Assembly (NCBI GenBank): GCA_032622095.1
Contig: CP136063.1
Span: forward strand, 73,139,980-73,203,979
Direction of reading: 5' to 3'
Length of the DNA: 64,000 bases
From: Siphonodentalium dalli
Taxonomy: Eukaryota; Mollusca; Scaphopoda; Gadilida; Siphonodentaliidae
The position numbers and the translations under genes were made by a program. Position 1 is the first letter of the stretch; each line of letters opens with the position of its first letter. This document shows, one piece after another, positions 48,301 through 59,616 of this stretch. The notes beneath the pieces are model-generated. The model was not told the origin of the DNA. It saw only the letters and a list, made by a program, of their open reading frames with translations, and ran no database searches.

Positions 48301-49720
48301 TATTCACCTCACCTATGATCATAGAGTAACTCCCTGTCTACCATCTTGGTATCGATCCTGTATCCAGTTGATATTGGCTTATCGTAATGGACCAGAAGAG
48401 CCATATATTATGTTTCATCTCAGTTCCGTCTCAAAGTTCTGGCCATTTCCTTTCAATAATATGGTCAGAATCACAAAAGATGTTCTCCGCAAATTGCCAT
48501 ACTTTAAAATGAATTTGTCATGCCCCATACGTAACTGGGACAACCATAATAGAACATTTAGTTGTCAGTTAATTACCTAACACGTATAATAACCAAGTGA
48601 GTCACAATTTGCTACATTTTCGGATAACGCAGAGAATAATGTTATATATATAATGTTATAATGATATATGTAAAAAAATAACTTTTACCAATTTGGTTGC
48701 CATTTTGGAAGCCATCTTGAGCAATTTGGTCTATAAACACCATAGTGTGACACATTTAAGATAAACCAATACAATAAACACCTTTCAATCCAAAGATAGT
48801 TACATATTACACGACAAAATGGTCCAAACCTGAAAAGTTATTTTTTGCCGATATTTATGTCAAGTTTTTGAGAAAAAAGTCCAATATTTTTTTGTGATGT
48901 CAGTGGTGGCAACAGTAACAATTAACCATGGTGCAGCAGACATGTTAGTATTCCATGTATAGAAGGCATAATAGCTAATTTTGTACATCAACCACAACTT
49001 GTAAGCGATTGCAGGACACCCTAGGGCAATATTTATCATTTTTCATATTTTGGCGGCCATTTTGGCAGCCATTTTGAGCCAAAGTAAGAATTTTGGTTCC
49101 AGTGAGTTGGAATATTCATACGTAATGGTATGCCTCACTTAAATGCAACCTTCTGTTCATTTCTTGTTGAAATATTACTAGAATCCCAGTTGTGATTTTT
49201 TGTAAAATTTTATACCGCATTCTGAAAAATCGAATTTTTGAGGGATCACAAGCGGATAGGACCCCAATAATTGCATATTTAATTGCTCCAATGATCAGTT
49301 AATATACAAAATACAAAATAAAGTCATATTACTCAATTAGTTCCAAACAGCATGAACTGATCTAGAAGATATTTGAGAAAAAATGTCATATTTTCAACTT
49401 CCGGTGGCCATCTTGGATGGTGAGTTTCAATTTTGGCCCAAATAGTGTCATTATGTCTTAGCTTCATGAAAATATATACATTTTACTAGATTAGTCATGT
49501 GAATTTGCAACAAATTTCAAGTAACTGGTTTTACGTCTGGGGAAATCTGGGGGGGGGGTATACTTTTTAGGGCGCTATAAAAAAAATTGCTCAAGGCTGA
49601 CAGATGGCCATCCGATAAAATCTTGATGTCGGATACCTGAATTTACAAAATCCGCAGAGAAAAAAACTTTATACGCGAAAACAAGCATTCGTGAATTCCG
49701 GGTGTTTGGCGACCGGACTG
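45325..49720. mobile_element. Giant foldback element, 4.4 kb, arms of about 1.8 kb
   Basis: The sequence 45325-47130 returns inverted at 47925-49720, beginning CAGTCCGGYCGCCA and GCGTATAAAGTTTTG at the outer ends. Checked points along the arms all pair, for example TCAAGATTTTATCGG, GGTGAGTTTCAATTTTGG, TCCGAAAATGTAGCAAATTG and GTGAATATGTATACAATGAG. The arms carry AAGATGGCC-type phrases. The inner arms and the 0.8-kb spacer consist of a degenerate repeat of about 40 bp (CATGACCATACAGTCACTCC then ATGTATACATA). No transposase was found. It could be a foldback transposon or an inverted duplication. Confidence 0.9.
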
Positions 49721-50210
49721 AAGTGTAAGGCAATATTTTGACCGACCTTCGACAGTTACCACCAACGTTTATAGAACTCAAACCAGTACCTTTTATTTTT
49801 CTAACACTTACTATTTTTATTACCATCTTATTAGCCCGTACAACCCTGATGCATAACCTAAAAGTACAATTATGCCACACTGCATGTCGATGTTAAAACA
49901 GTTAGGTCTTCCGTCAATTAACATAAAAAAAACACGTGTAGTTTTAACTGGAATTAGTCTTGACTCAAAACGACAATTTTTCAACAAAATGACAACAGCG
50001 TTCACGGTCCGAATAGCCAAGGGGAAGATGCGTCTTCGCAATCATTGTAAACCAGTACTCGGACTCACACGCGTCAGTGTTATGCATATTGATTAAGTGT
50101 CTACGTGCATATGGCGTGGCATAAAGTATTGCCATCCGAGGGCGGAGGGAGTTTTATCGGGCGTTAATACCGCAAACCTTTTATAACTAACATTTGAAAT
50201 CTGTTGTCTA
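49721..50210. other. Non-coding, nothing recognised
   Basis: The flank of the foldback. An open plus frame at 49872-50096 has no recognised family. It forms the upstream region of a candidate first exon. Confidence 0.4.
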
Positions 50211-50322
50211 ATGGTGGCTGCCAACATAGAGGACATGTGTACAAACTTACATGTACTTGTGGCCTACACAACAGTTCTCTTCATTGGATATAACTTGAGG
50301 GCAGCAGAATGTGTAAATATAG
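50211..50322 (+). CDS. Candidate first coding exon with signal peptide
   Basis: An ATG at 50211 (or a second one at 50235) opens a frame reading MCTNLHVLVAYTTVLFIGYN, then LRAAECVNI, and meets a near-perfect donor, AATATAG then gtgagtat. From the second Met the layout (short polar N-terminus, hydrophobic core, small residues AAEC) fits a secretory signal peptide. It ends in phase 1, the phase usual between modules of extracellular proteins, and the exon candidate at 53351 starts in the matching phase. I do not recognise the protein. Confidence 0.4.
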
Positions 50323-53300
50323 GTGAGTATAAAATATGACACTGTAAAGAAGGGTAAACCCGTTAGGCGTCAATGTTTTTAAACCAATGAAACGCCAGCT
50401 TTGTCACATTGCGGCCATCAATAATGTTGTATATATTCAGTGTACGCGCCGGACCGAAAAATCTTCTGGCGAAAAAAGTGGTCAAGTGAAATATTTTAGT
50501 GGCCAAATAAAAGTAAAAATGGCAAATTTTTGTTTGGCCAAAATAAAAAAAGCTATGGCCAAATTGAATCCTCATTTTCTGAGCTCACAATTGATGACTG
50601 AATTATATTTTTAAAATATATAACTCTATATGTCACGTCGCTGAAACCATGTGCGCCGTCTAATCAAGTAATGGGGCGTGTTAGTTATCGCTATTTTCGC
50701 TATATATCATATATAGGAAGATAAAATCGTGCTCTATTGGGCGCCGGTGGGATGGGGTCATACAAAAATCCCAGACACGTTGACCAATGTTTCCTCTGGC
50801 TACTTTCGAAATCCTCCAACATAATGTTCTGCTATTTTATAAGCTGAATACTTCGTGTTTTCTGGTACTACGCCCTTTATTTGTATTAATTTTTTTACCC
50901 ATTATATTTATAGACACCAATCCCATCTTTCGGAGTATTTTCGTTATAACAGTATATATTTTTGCCACACAATGTATCACATGTATTTTGCTTTGTTAAT
51001 GGTGTGGCTATAATATTATACTTTTCTGAAATATAGCGACATATATATCAACAGTTTGTGATATGCGTCAAATAAATGTATTGCTAATTTAAAGACGCAG
51101 ATCGGTGCCGTTTGGGTAGGAGAGGGGGTGTCTAAATTTCATAAGAATATGTTTAGCCGCTGAATACCACTAAGCCTATACATAATCATCTCCATGATAT
51201 CTAATCGTGTGGTTTAAAGATGTCAAAATGGCGCTGTTCGAGTCAAGGTGCGCGGCTGGGGAGAGGGGCGCCAAAATTTTTAAAACTAATTTAGCGCCAA
51301 TATACACAATTTTTTTAGAAATGTTTCTCCTTGATATGAGGTATATAATCGTGTGAATTAAGGATGCCAAGTTAACATCTTGCTCTATGAAAGGCACGTA
51401 CCTGATGTATAGTAACATTTCTTTTTAACTGAGAATAATTAGTGAGCATCGCAGCACAAAGGGCTGAAAAGCATTTGAGTAATTTCTTACCTTAATTTTG
51501 TAAATCACTCTAGAACCAAAGAAGTATATTGCGAAACCGTGTGATTTGGGTCTTTGATTATTTTATCAGCACAAAAGTCTAAACGCACATGGACTTAAGA
51601 AAATCGTCAACAAAACTACCGCTCAATTCCCTATTCTGTCAATATTGTTTTAGTGCGGGAATTGTTCTCAATGTACATAGGAAATTTTACTTTGGTCAAT
51701 AGCGGTTTCGCCATAATATTTTGATAAGACCATCATCAGTTGCAGATATTGCTGACTATATGTCATGCTAAGCGCATGCCATATCATGTTTCGACTCGTT
51801 ACCTGCAAAATTCCTTAGATAAGTGAGTGGTTGGTACTTTAATTACAACTTGATTGGTACACATGTGTATATAAATAGAAACACGTGAGAGACGACGTGA
51901 TGAGACCAATAGCAATCACATGGAATGATTGTTTGTATTTGGGTTCGAAAACTCACATGAGCGACAGCGATTATCATGAAACGTTTCTAACAGAAAACAA
52001 AATACTATCACAATGAGCGAAATACTTAACCAGAACAATTCAACAGACATACGGAAATTTATTAAAATAATCAATCGTGAGCATATAAACTCGGTTAAGC
52101 TTGGGTAGATACCGAAAATGATAGTACATTGACTTATTACACTGTATTCCTACGAAGCTAACAATAATTAACACGCAGAAGCGAATACACCAGGATGGAT
52201 ACATACTTTTAATTATATTACCTCGCTGGTATTATAATTCAGGGTGTCTATGCACTTTGCGTTGATCACTCATATGACACCATCGTATATAGAGTCAACG
52301 GAAAGTGCAAACTACGTATGGCAAACAGGTATACTATTTAAATTGTAAATACTGTTCATATATCATACCGTATATCATTTGAATATTTATTATGTAAGTC
52401 GTGTACATAAATGTATTATATGTTATCATCTTCATACCTATGTATTATTGGTCGATACACGTATTAAAACAAATAATTGATTTGACAAACATGTCTCGTG
52501 GAATCATTTTGTTTATAAGTTTGTTGTTGCGGCAACGAGGAATTCCCATATTTTCGAGAAAAAAGCGGAATTTCCCATCCCTATATAAACAGTGACACGA
52601 TTTGTTCTATGAGAATGAATACACATTCCGCGGATTACTTTTGGAGCAAGGTATAATATAGTGTCACATATGGCATGTATTTCGTATATGTTTTTTTTAC
52701 AAGGGTATGTGAGCTATTTTAATATTTATAGTTGTGGTTATTCTCTGATAAGAATTGTAACTTTGTGAAAAAAACAAACACGTCGGATTTTTAAAACGAC
52801 TTCTAAATGTTAATTTTGTGTCAATAACACGTGTCATTTTTAAACGAATTCCAAATGAAACTTTATAACCCTATTTAAAGAAGGATATGTGAAATATTTT
52901 AATTTTTCATATGGACATATCTACTGTATTTCTTGATCATGTAAAATAACTCTTTGTGAATAGAAACACAATATATTTTCCCAATGTCACTAAGAAATTC
53001 AGAACGTACAACATAGTCTTTATAAGTCGATAGGTGTCACTCGCTTATAAATATCAAGCTAGCTAGTTCACTTATAACTCACTGACAATCTGAAAGCGGC
53101 TGACAAACTTTTTCAGATACCCGAATCATATTAACTTCTCCTTACTGGGATCACAATTTCACACAGGTCCGGATCCAGGTTTACCATCGCTGGAAAGCTT
53201 TATGTTGGCCTAATGCGACATGCAACTTACCAACCTAGCCACCGGGGGTAGGTGAGTTCAAACTAAATGTCAGAATTGGAATATATAAAGGAGGAAGGAT

Positions 53301-53350
53301 ACTACAAATGTAGATCTAATTGAACCAGCGCAATCCTGATTATATTCCAG
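50323..53350. other. Possible intron; degenerate repeats only
   Basis: Near 51090-51400 a phrase around GAGAGGGG-GCCAAAATTT and TATAATCGTGTG occurs twice in diverged form. No other exon was recognised. Confidence 0.4.
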
Positions 53351-53491
53351 GGATCCTCATTGAGCGTGGTTTGAACGTCACTGGTTTACGTGGGTATCTG
53401 GAAAAGACCAGAGGAAGTACAAACGTAATATATAACACAACGTTGTCTTTCAAAGAAGAAGAAATAGATGTTTTATCTGCTAGAGACGCAA
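53351..53491 (+). CDS. Candidate second exon of a secreted protein (phase 1-1)
   Basis: After the acceptor tatattccag the frame reads ILIERGLNVTGLRGYLEKTR, then GSTNVIYNTTLSFKEEEIDV and LSARDA, and meets the donor GCAA then gtatgt. It is 141 bases long with phase 1 at both ends. Sequons NVT and NTT suit an extracellular place. The G-S-T-x-V-x-Y-x-x-T-L pattern is reminiscent of a beta-rich extracellular domain, but no family was identified. The unspliced frame meets a stop two codons after the donor. Confidence 0.4.
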
Positions 53492-53796
53492 GTATGTAGC
53501 GACATTTCTGCACACCATTATCATTCTTGCATTTCATACTTATAATACTAACCACTACAATTTGGGAATTGTACAAACCAATATCGGGAGCATATATAAC
53601 GAGAAATATGGGGAGATTACGACCCACATGCGACCTACGAAATCAAGAATAAAAAGAATCGCATGAATTGTCCAGGGTATAACATGGAACCTGAAAACAC
53701 AACTATTGAGTGAATAGATGTGTGTGAAGTTAGTTCGACGTTCTATATTCATTCGATATTCACTTGAAGTTAGTTAGACATATCCTCGCGTAAATA

Positions 53797-54105
53797 TGCA
53801 CATAATCGACCTATAATGTGAAGTAGGTACACAATGTGATTATATGATTTTTAAATAAGCAGATAATGGAGTCATATCCGTTATTTCGTTTTATGGCGCG
53901 GGCCACAGTGAAAACACAGTTAAAGAGCGTACATCTGAAAAATCATGAGTTGGCTTTTTCATTGTCCGCACATAATCTGCTTAGAATCAGCTCATTGTGA
54001 GTCGACAATATGACTAAAACACTCTCATTTTCAACACATTATCGACTCAAAATGAGGCGATTCTAAGAAGATTATCTACCTAAAACAAGTTCTATTATTA
54101 ATCGA
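53797..54105 (+). mobile_element. MITE family M1, copy 3
   Basis: The copy has GCACATAATCGACCTATAAT at the left and the hairpin TAGAATCAGCTCATTGTGAG / CTCAAAATGAGGCGATTCTA at about 53985-54066. The right terminus is missing or altered. It contains TAAAGAGCG at 53921. Confidence 0.75.
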
Positions 54106-54564
54106 TATTTTGTCTGGGGAATAGGCGGTTATTCGATATTCAAAACGTATGACGCTGACCATGTCTGGACTTGTAGATTGTGGACTGTGCTGTTCTCATA
54201 TGAAAGTGACTATAATTATCAAATTTCAGCTCTATCGGCCCGACAATATATACAGGCTGCGACATCTACAGCTATATGTCGTGCAAGGGTAAAGTCCGGC
54301 AATGGTCTGGACAACAGGAAAAGCGCGGAATTTCGCACGAAGTTTCCATGGGAGAGCACGAGTTGGACTCATGGCGTACCCCTCACGCATAAAACGAATT
54401 TTTATTTTATTTTTTTGAATATCGAATGTGGAACGTCGAACTAACTTCACGCGAATATCGAATAGCCCTGATTATGACAAAATAGCTAGGCCAAGAATGT
54501 CGATGACAATAGACACAAATCGTCGTAATTTATTCCGATCGCCTTCGCCTTCAATTGACGGTCT

Positions 54565-54935
54565 TGAAATTAAACGTTTAACGATACGGGCGGCGTTGAC
54601 GGTGGGTATGCTATTAGGATATTCACCTCCGTCAAAAACCGTCATAAACAGAAGGAATGGTAAGATATAGACATACCTTGTTCTTATGCCAATCAGAAAT
54701 ATGGCATAAACAGTATGTTATTGTCAATTTCCCCCTTTGTTATGTAAATAAAATTAAAAAAACGTTACGTTTCATGGCTGTTGTTTAGATCCGGATATGG
54801 TAAACATAAAGAGCGTTATTTGTTACTGTTTTACTGGTATGGAAATAATAAAGAGCGTTTATAAAATTTGTGTGTGATTAACCAATAGAATTGTGCTGTT
54901 ATGTAAACAGAACTCAGAGCAGTCTCTTGTTTACG
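54565..54935. repeat. Dispersed repeat family M2, copy 2
   Basis: Partner of 6430-6790. It includes two TAAAGAGCG motifs (54807 and 54849). It is followed at once by the CCCAGATAGCAC array. Confidence 0.7.
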
Positions 54936-54962
54936 TACACCATCGCACGTCTTAACGACAAT

Positions 54963-55362
54963 ACCCCAGATAGCACACCTATGTTGGGCCAACGTTGGGC
55001 CAACGTCATTTCTATCGTTGGGCCAACGTTGGAATCCAGCCGACGTTGGTGTCCCGTCGGGCACCTGACGTTGAAACGACGTCGAACCAACGGTGAATTC
55101 CACTAATAATACGACGTTGGGCCAACGTCATTTCTATCAACGTTGGAACCCAACGTTGGGCCAACTATGGCTGTTGCCGCTGGCTCGGCGTCGGCTCGAC
55201 GTCGGATCCCGTCGTCGACTCGACGGTGGTTCGACGTCGAGCCGACGTTGGTGCGACGTCGTGCACCGACGTTGAAACAACGTCGAATCAACGGTGAATT
55301 CCACTAATAATACGACGTTGGGCCAACGTTGGGCCAACGTTGGGCCAACGTTGTGTTTGGGC
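54963..55362. repeat. ACGTTGGGCCAACGT palindrome array with CCCAGATAGCAC end
   Basis: The array begins CCCAGATAGCACACCTATGT and contains many overlapping copies of the palindrome ACGTTGGGCCAACGT and variants (GACGTTGAAACGACGTCG). The segment ending AACGGTGAATTCCACTAATA occurs twice. This is the left partner of the array at 61.4-61.87 kb, which ends in the inverse GTGCTATCTGGG. Confidence 0.88.
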
Positions 55363-56209
55363 ATTGACAGGGACGGATCGAGGCTCCATTCGTAGGGACG
55401 ATTTCCCTCACATTAGGGCGTCCTTATAAAAAAGTAATGTTTGCAACTTCAAAGTATTATAATTGGAAATAACATTTAAATTCACAAATATAAAACCAGA
55501 AGAAAATGAAACATATATAGAAAAAAAGTGTAAACCGATTTAAATAAAGACAAAATGACATGTCATTAGTTGTTGATTTTAAGAATCTTGACCATCTACT
55601 CACTCTAAAGAAAAATATTATTTTATTGGTCTCCTGAATAAAGTTATCGAACATGCTACATATTTTTGTTAGCTTATATATCCCTTTACCATACAAAAGA
55701 AATGTGTTTATTTCAGCTTAATTTGCGATTTTGTGCTCTCGATAATGTTGGGAACAAAATATTCAAACATTATGTGGCTTTAAATTTTGGTCAGGTTACA
55801 TCTTCTTCGAACATCATTATTCTGGAGGGTGATCTGATATAGATGTGCAAAATTTCAAACGGCTCAAAGTACATATGATTAAATTAAACCTAGTAATTGC
55901 TCATTTACGTATCCGTTTTCTAATTAGTCCATGATACTGTAGATTCTGAGTATATAAATTCAATACATGCATGTGCAGCAATTAATTTTATCTGTTAACA
56001 TATTATGAAATGAGCAATTACTAAGCTTATTTGTATCTATGCACATGTATGCCGCTTGTTGCATATGTTGGTATTATTTATCTGGGAGAAATTAAACCCA
56101 TGGATCCATAAAGATTAATTTATGTATACAAAATCCAACATATTATATGAAATATAATATTTCCATCATTCCATGATCTGTCATGAACTGATTTCAGTGT
56201 ACTCGTGGC
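55363..56209. other. AT-rich, nothing recognised
   Basis: No frame, repeat or RNA was recognised. Confidence 0.4.
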
Positions 56210-56405
56210 TCATGCATATATGTATGCAGGAACTTGGATTGTATGAAGCATCTGCTTTGTAGGACATTGATTGACAATTCTTCTGAAGAAATCATATCGC
56301 GAGAGAAACCATTTTATATTCACTTCCTTGAATATCTGGAGTTTACCATTTTCATAGGTTATCATTGCGTTATTAATAACTGGTGTATCAGATGTATAAC
56401 TGCCA
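56210..56405 (-). CDS. Weak exon candidate, unrecognised
   Basis: After a possible acceptor (ttcttgttgtggcag) a minus frame reads YTSDTPVINNAMITYENGKL, then QIFKEVNIKWFLSRYDFF and VNQCPTKQMLHTIQ. It looks protein-like. The opposite strand is open over the same bases (56234-56476) and no good donor exists, so this may be chance. Confidence 0.15.
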
Positions 56406-56563
56406 CAACAAGAAGAACACACATCATCCTTTCAGTGCCGATTATTGATACACCGATGAATGCCGATTTTTTTTAGCATCTGATTGAATGCACAACACAG
56501 GACAACTAAGAATTCCATCCAAGTGAATTACCATAAACTGACGAATTCATGTCGTACATGGTG

Positions 56564-56697
56564 TTATGTCGGTCGCGCTGGTATCAGTCGTGCAATAATA
56601 TTCACAATATAACGATGTGCAACGCGATATAGACCATGCTGGAATACTGGTACATGTAAGTTCATATCCCCAAGCCGTTGGTGAAACAGGATAAGTC
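56564..56697 (-). CDS. Candidate last exon of a small two-exon gene
   Basis: A strong acceptor (attctctgtttctttcag) opens a frame reading LILFHQRLGDMNLHVPVFQH, then GLYRVAHRYIVNIIARLIPA and RPT, to a TAA at 56564. It enters in phase 1, the phase left by the ATG exon at 61204-61252, so the two would join into a basic protein of about 60 residues. No polyadenylation signal is evident nearby, and the family is unknown. Confidence 0.22.
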
Positions 56698-56999
56698 CTG
56701 AAAGAAACAGAGAATAACGTTAGCCCAATGCATTTTCTGTGTGCAGCTTGACATTGTCGCATACTGTACACATCTTGATGTATAAGAACCAGACCAATCC
56801 TGGAAATTCCTACATGCATTTGCATGCACAAGAGTACTTTAATTATTTGACCGGTTGCCAATAATATATATAAAATATGTATGCATATGGTACTTTAATT
56901 ATTCGAACGGTTCCCGATAGTATCTATAGGCACCATACCTTTGCACGTGGTACGTAATCGTTACATATACTGGTCTCGAGGAATTCGTGAGTTGGAAGG

Positions 57000-59107
57000 A
57001 CTTGAGCACGTGCTGATGACACCGACGCCAGTACTAGGCGGAGGTGTTATGCGCGCGCGAAGTTTTTTTAAACTCATGAATATCTCTGAGAACAGCAGGT
57101 AATTATCTTATTTACCCAATACCCAGGATCGTCTCAATCAACCAATTGGTCACGGATTCTCAAAACTCGCTAAGCATACGCACTGCTCACTCTCGTCGGT
57201 GTCAATTTCTAGCAAAACTGTCAATCAGTTCATTAATAAAATTGCACAGATCCCAAACAAGAGCCAGTGCATGGTAGGTTTCTGCTCATTAGGAATTTTC
57301 CCCAGCAAATATGAGACCGAACATATTAGTAAATTCGCAAGATTTCGAGTAATTATTTTATCAGGTTTTGAATTGTTGCCGTATCATCAACGATAAAGAG
57401 CGTTTGTGTTTCAATGCCCATTTACTAGTACGATGAATATTAAACAGCGGTTTGAAAACTTGCTTTATAAAAAATCTCAGCATTTGGTGACAAATCGAAA
57501 TGGATATGCAGAACTGGGTTTGAGAATGGGGGGGGGGGGGGTAATATGTCAGGGACTTTGACAGAAAGCCTTCCTTTGCTGAGGGGTTAAATTGCAACCA
57601 CCCGTGAACCAATCTGTTTTCCCGAATTGACCAAGTTTCATCTGGTCTCCCATTCGATGCTGAGTTTGAAATCCAACACACTACCATTTAATAGCTAGAA
57701 TATAGTCTTTGTAGAAAATAATATAATGGACTCTAAATATTACATATCTGTTGGGAACCGAAACTATCCAGACGATCTCAGAAATATTTTGCCTGAAATT
57801 CAACTTATGTTATTGAAAATTCCAAATCTTGAAATTAGCTTACCGCATAATAATGACCAAAAACGTTAGGCATTCCATGGCTGTCACGATATTCATTAGA
57901 AATTTGGAAATGTAAACTATCGAAATGATCTCAAACAGATTTTGCTTAAGATGTTCAACATATAAAGTTATTGAAAATTTTAAATGTTGAAATTATTTTA
58001 TGGGTGGGGGGTAATATCTCGACCTCTATCGCCACATCCATGTTGCGATCACCCTAATTATTTGTTCTAACCCACAACCTCCTAGAGTGGGCAATCTTAC
58101 TGTCAGGTCAGGGACATACGGGTAAGGTTGTCCCGCCCATTAACTTTGACCAAAATGTTCAACAGTTAGGCATTTCATGACTGACACGACATTAATTTAA
58201 GTTATTGAAAATTCCAAAATGTTGAAAAGTTTGACAAAAATTGGGGAGGGGTGGTAACACCTCAATGTTCAAACCCCTGTCGCCACATCCATTTTTGCAC
58301 ACATTACCATATTTATTCCAATCCACATTGTCACAGATATTAAATCCTTACTGTCAGGGGCGTGCGGACAACGGGATGGGGGCTTGACAACAGCATGTTG
58401 ATAGCAGACCGCCTTTCTGCCAAACTGCTCTAAATGTAGGCCTACTGACCAGTTAGAACAACAAACTATTTTAGTTGGTAGCTTGGTGAGCCCCAAGCCA
58501 AGTAATTAACTGATATGAATACCTCAGACAAAATATGGGATGGGTAATATTTGTTTATTGGTTAAAAAGCCCCATATGTATCGCCAAAATTATTAAAAAT
58601 TTCCAAAAGTTGTGCATGTCGCCACGTCCCACATATCCCAAAAGAAGTTAAATTAACAGCCCAATAATAACTAATCATGTCTATTATTGGGGGGGGGGGG
58701 TGTTCAAATTTATGTTTTAGGGACGCGCGGCATTTAATACAGTGACAACGTCCATTATGTAGTCATTAATTTTGTCGGTTGTGGGGGATGTATAATGCAT
58801 CAATACACAAATTGACCCAACCAAATACATAAATCCTAATATTACTCAACGTTACGACTATAGGCCTACACTACAGCTGAAATAATGATTGTGACAACGT
58901 AATAACTTCCTTCCAACAGCTCCAGTCATGTGAACATTGACACAACGTATCAATATGACGTGCTTCTTTGGCGTAAGCAATGTAAAATGATACGCACGTA
59001 ATGTAAAGTTTGTAAAATGAAATTATTTTTTTGCAACTATGGGTGTATGCCCCCTGTGACGTGAGTCATTGTAGAAAAGAGTTGAACATTTCATGTCTGA
59101 CACATCA
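57000..59107. repeat. Degenerate repeat-rich stretch with poly-G tracts
   Basis: Variants of a phrase such as TTGAAAATTCCAAA, GGGGTGGTAACACCTCAA and CCCCTGTCGCCACATCC recur at about 57520, 57830-58050, 58190-58290, 58590-58640 and further at 60730-60950. Runs of 12-13 G lie at about 57529 and 58690. Probably old copies of one element family. No gene was recognised. Confidence 0.5.
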
Positions 59108-59616
59108 TTACTCGGTAACTTTAAAGGTACTCAATCCGATAAAACTTCTCTCAATTACTATTTCAATGGCTTCGGGGGTCAAAAATATTTGATTCGAGTC
59201 GAGGAAGTCACCCATCAAAGCTTAGATTTGTTAGATATCGATTTTAGAAATCTATTATTTTTCATTATCGGGAATACTTTCTGGCCCAGAACTCAGTCAA
59301 AATTGCGTTATTATTACCACTTGATTTTAGAGTTATCCATCCTTGTCTGTTTGAATATTGTTTTGGTGTACACATCTCGAGCAGGTTACGAAATTGACGG
59401 CAATTATTAGTACTCATCTCGAGCAAATAACAAATTTCAAAAATCAATATCTAATAACTCTGAGCTTTGTTTGATGGGTTCCTCGACTCGAATCAAATAT
59501 TGTTTACCCCCAAAGCCAAAGAAATAGTAATATACATGTAGGACCCTCTGATCGGATTGTTGTTGTTGGAATCTGTTGAGATGGGGACCCTCTGTTCGGA
59601 CTGAGTACCTTTAAGT
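59108..59616. mobile_element. MITE family M5, copy 2, with terminal inverted repeats
   Basis: TTTAAAGGTACTCAATCCGA at the left faces TTCGGACTGAGTACCTTTAA at the right. An inner pair (TTTGATTCGAGTCGAGGAA and TTCCTCGACTCGAATCAAA) folds as well. Copy 1 lies beside the TM1 exon of the SLC6 gene. Confidence 0.82.

Noticed and set aside
45017-49880. Frames ending with the same peptide (HQDFIGWPSVSLEQFFL) on opposite strands, suggesting a gene pair
   Set aside because: They are the two arms of the giant foldback read on opposite strands; the shared part simply ends at a T/A run.
54230-54290. Third exon of the candidate secreted gene (acceptor aaatttcag, donor then gtaaag)
   Set aside because: All three frames are open, the frame that looks most protein-like does not fit the phase left by the exon at 53491, and the donor is weak.
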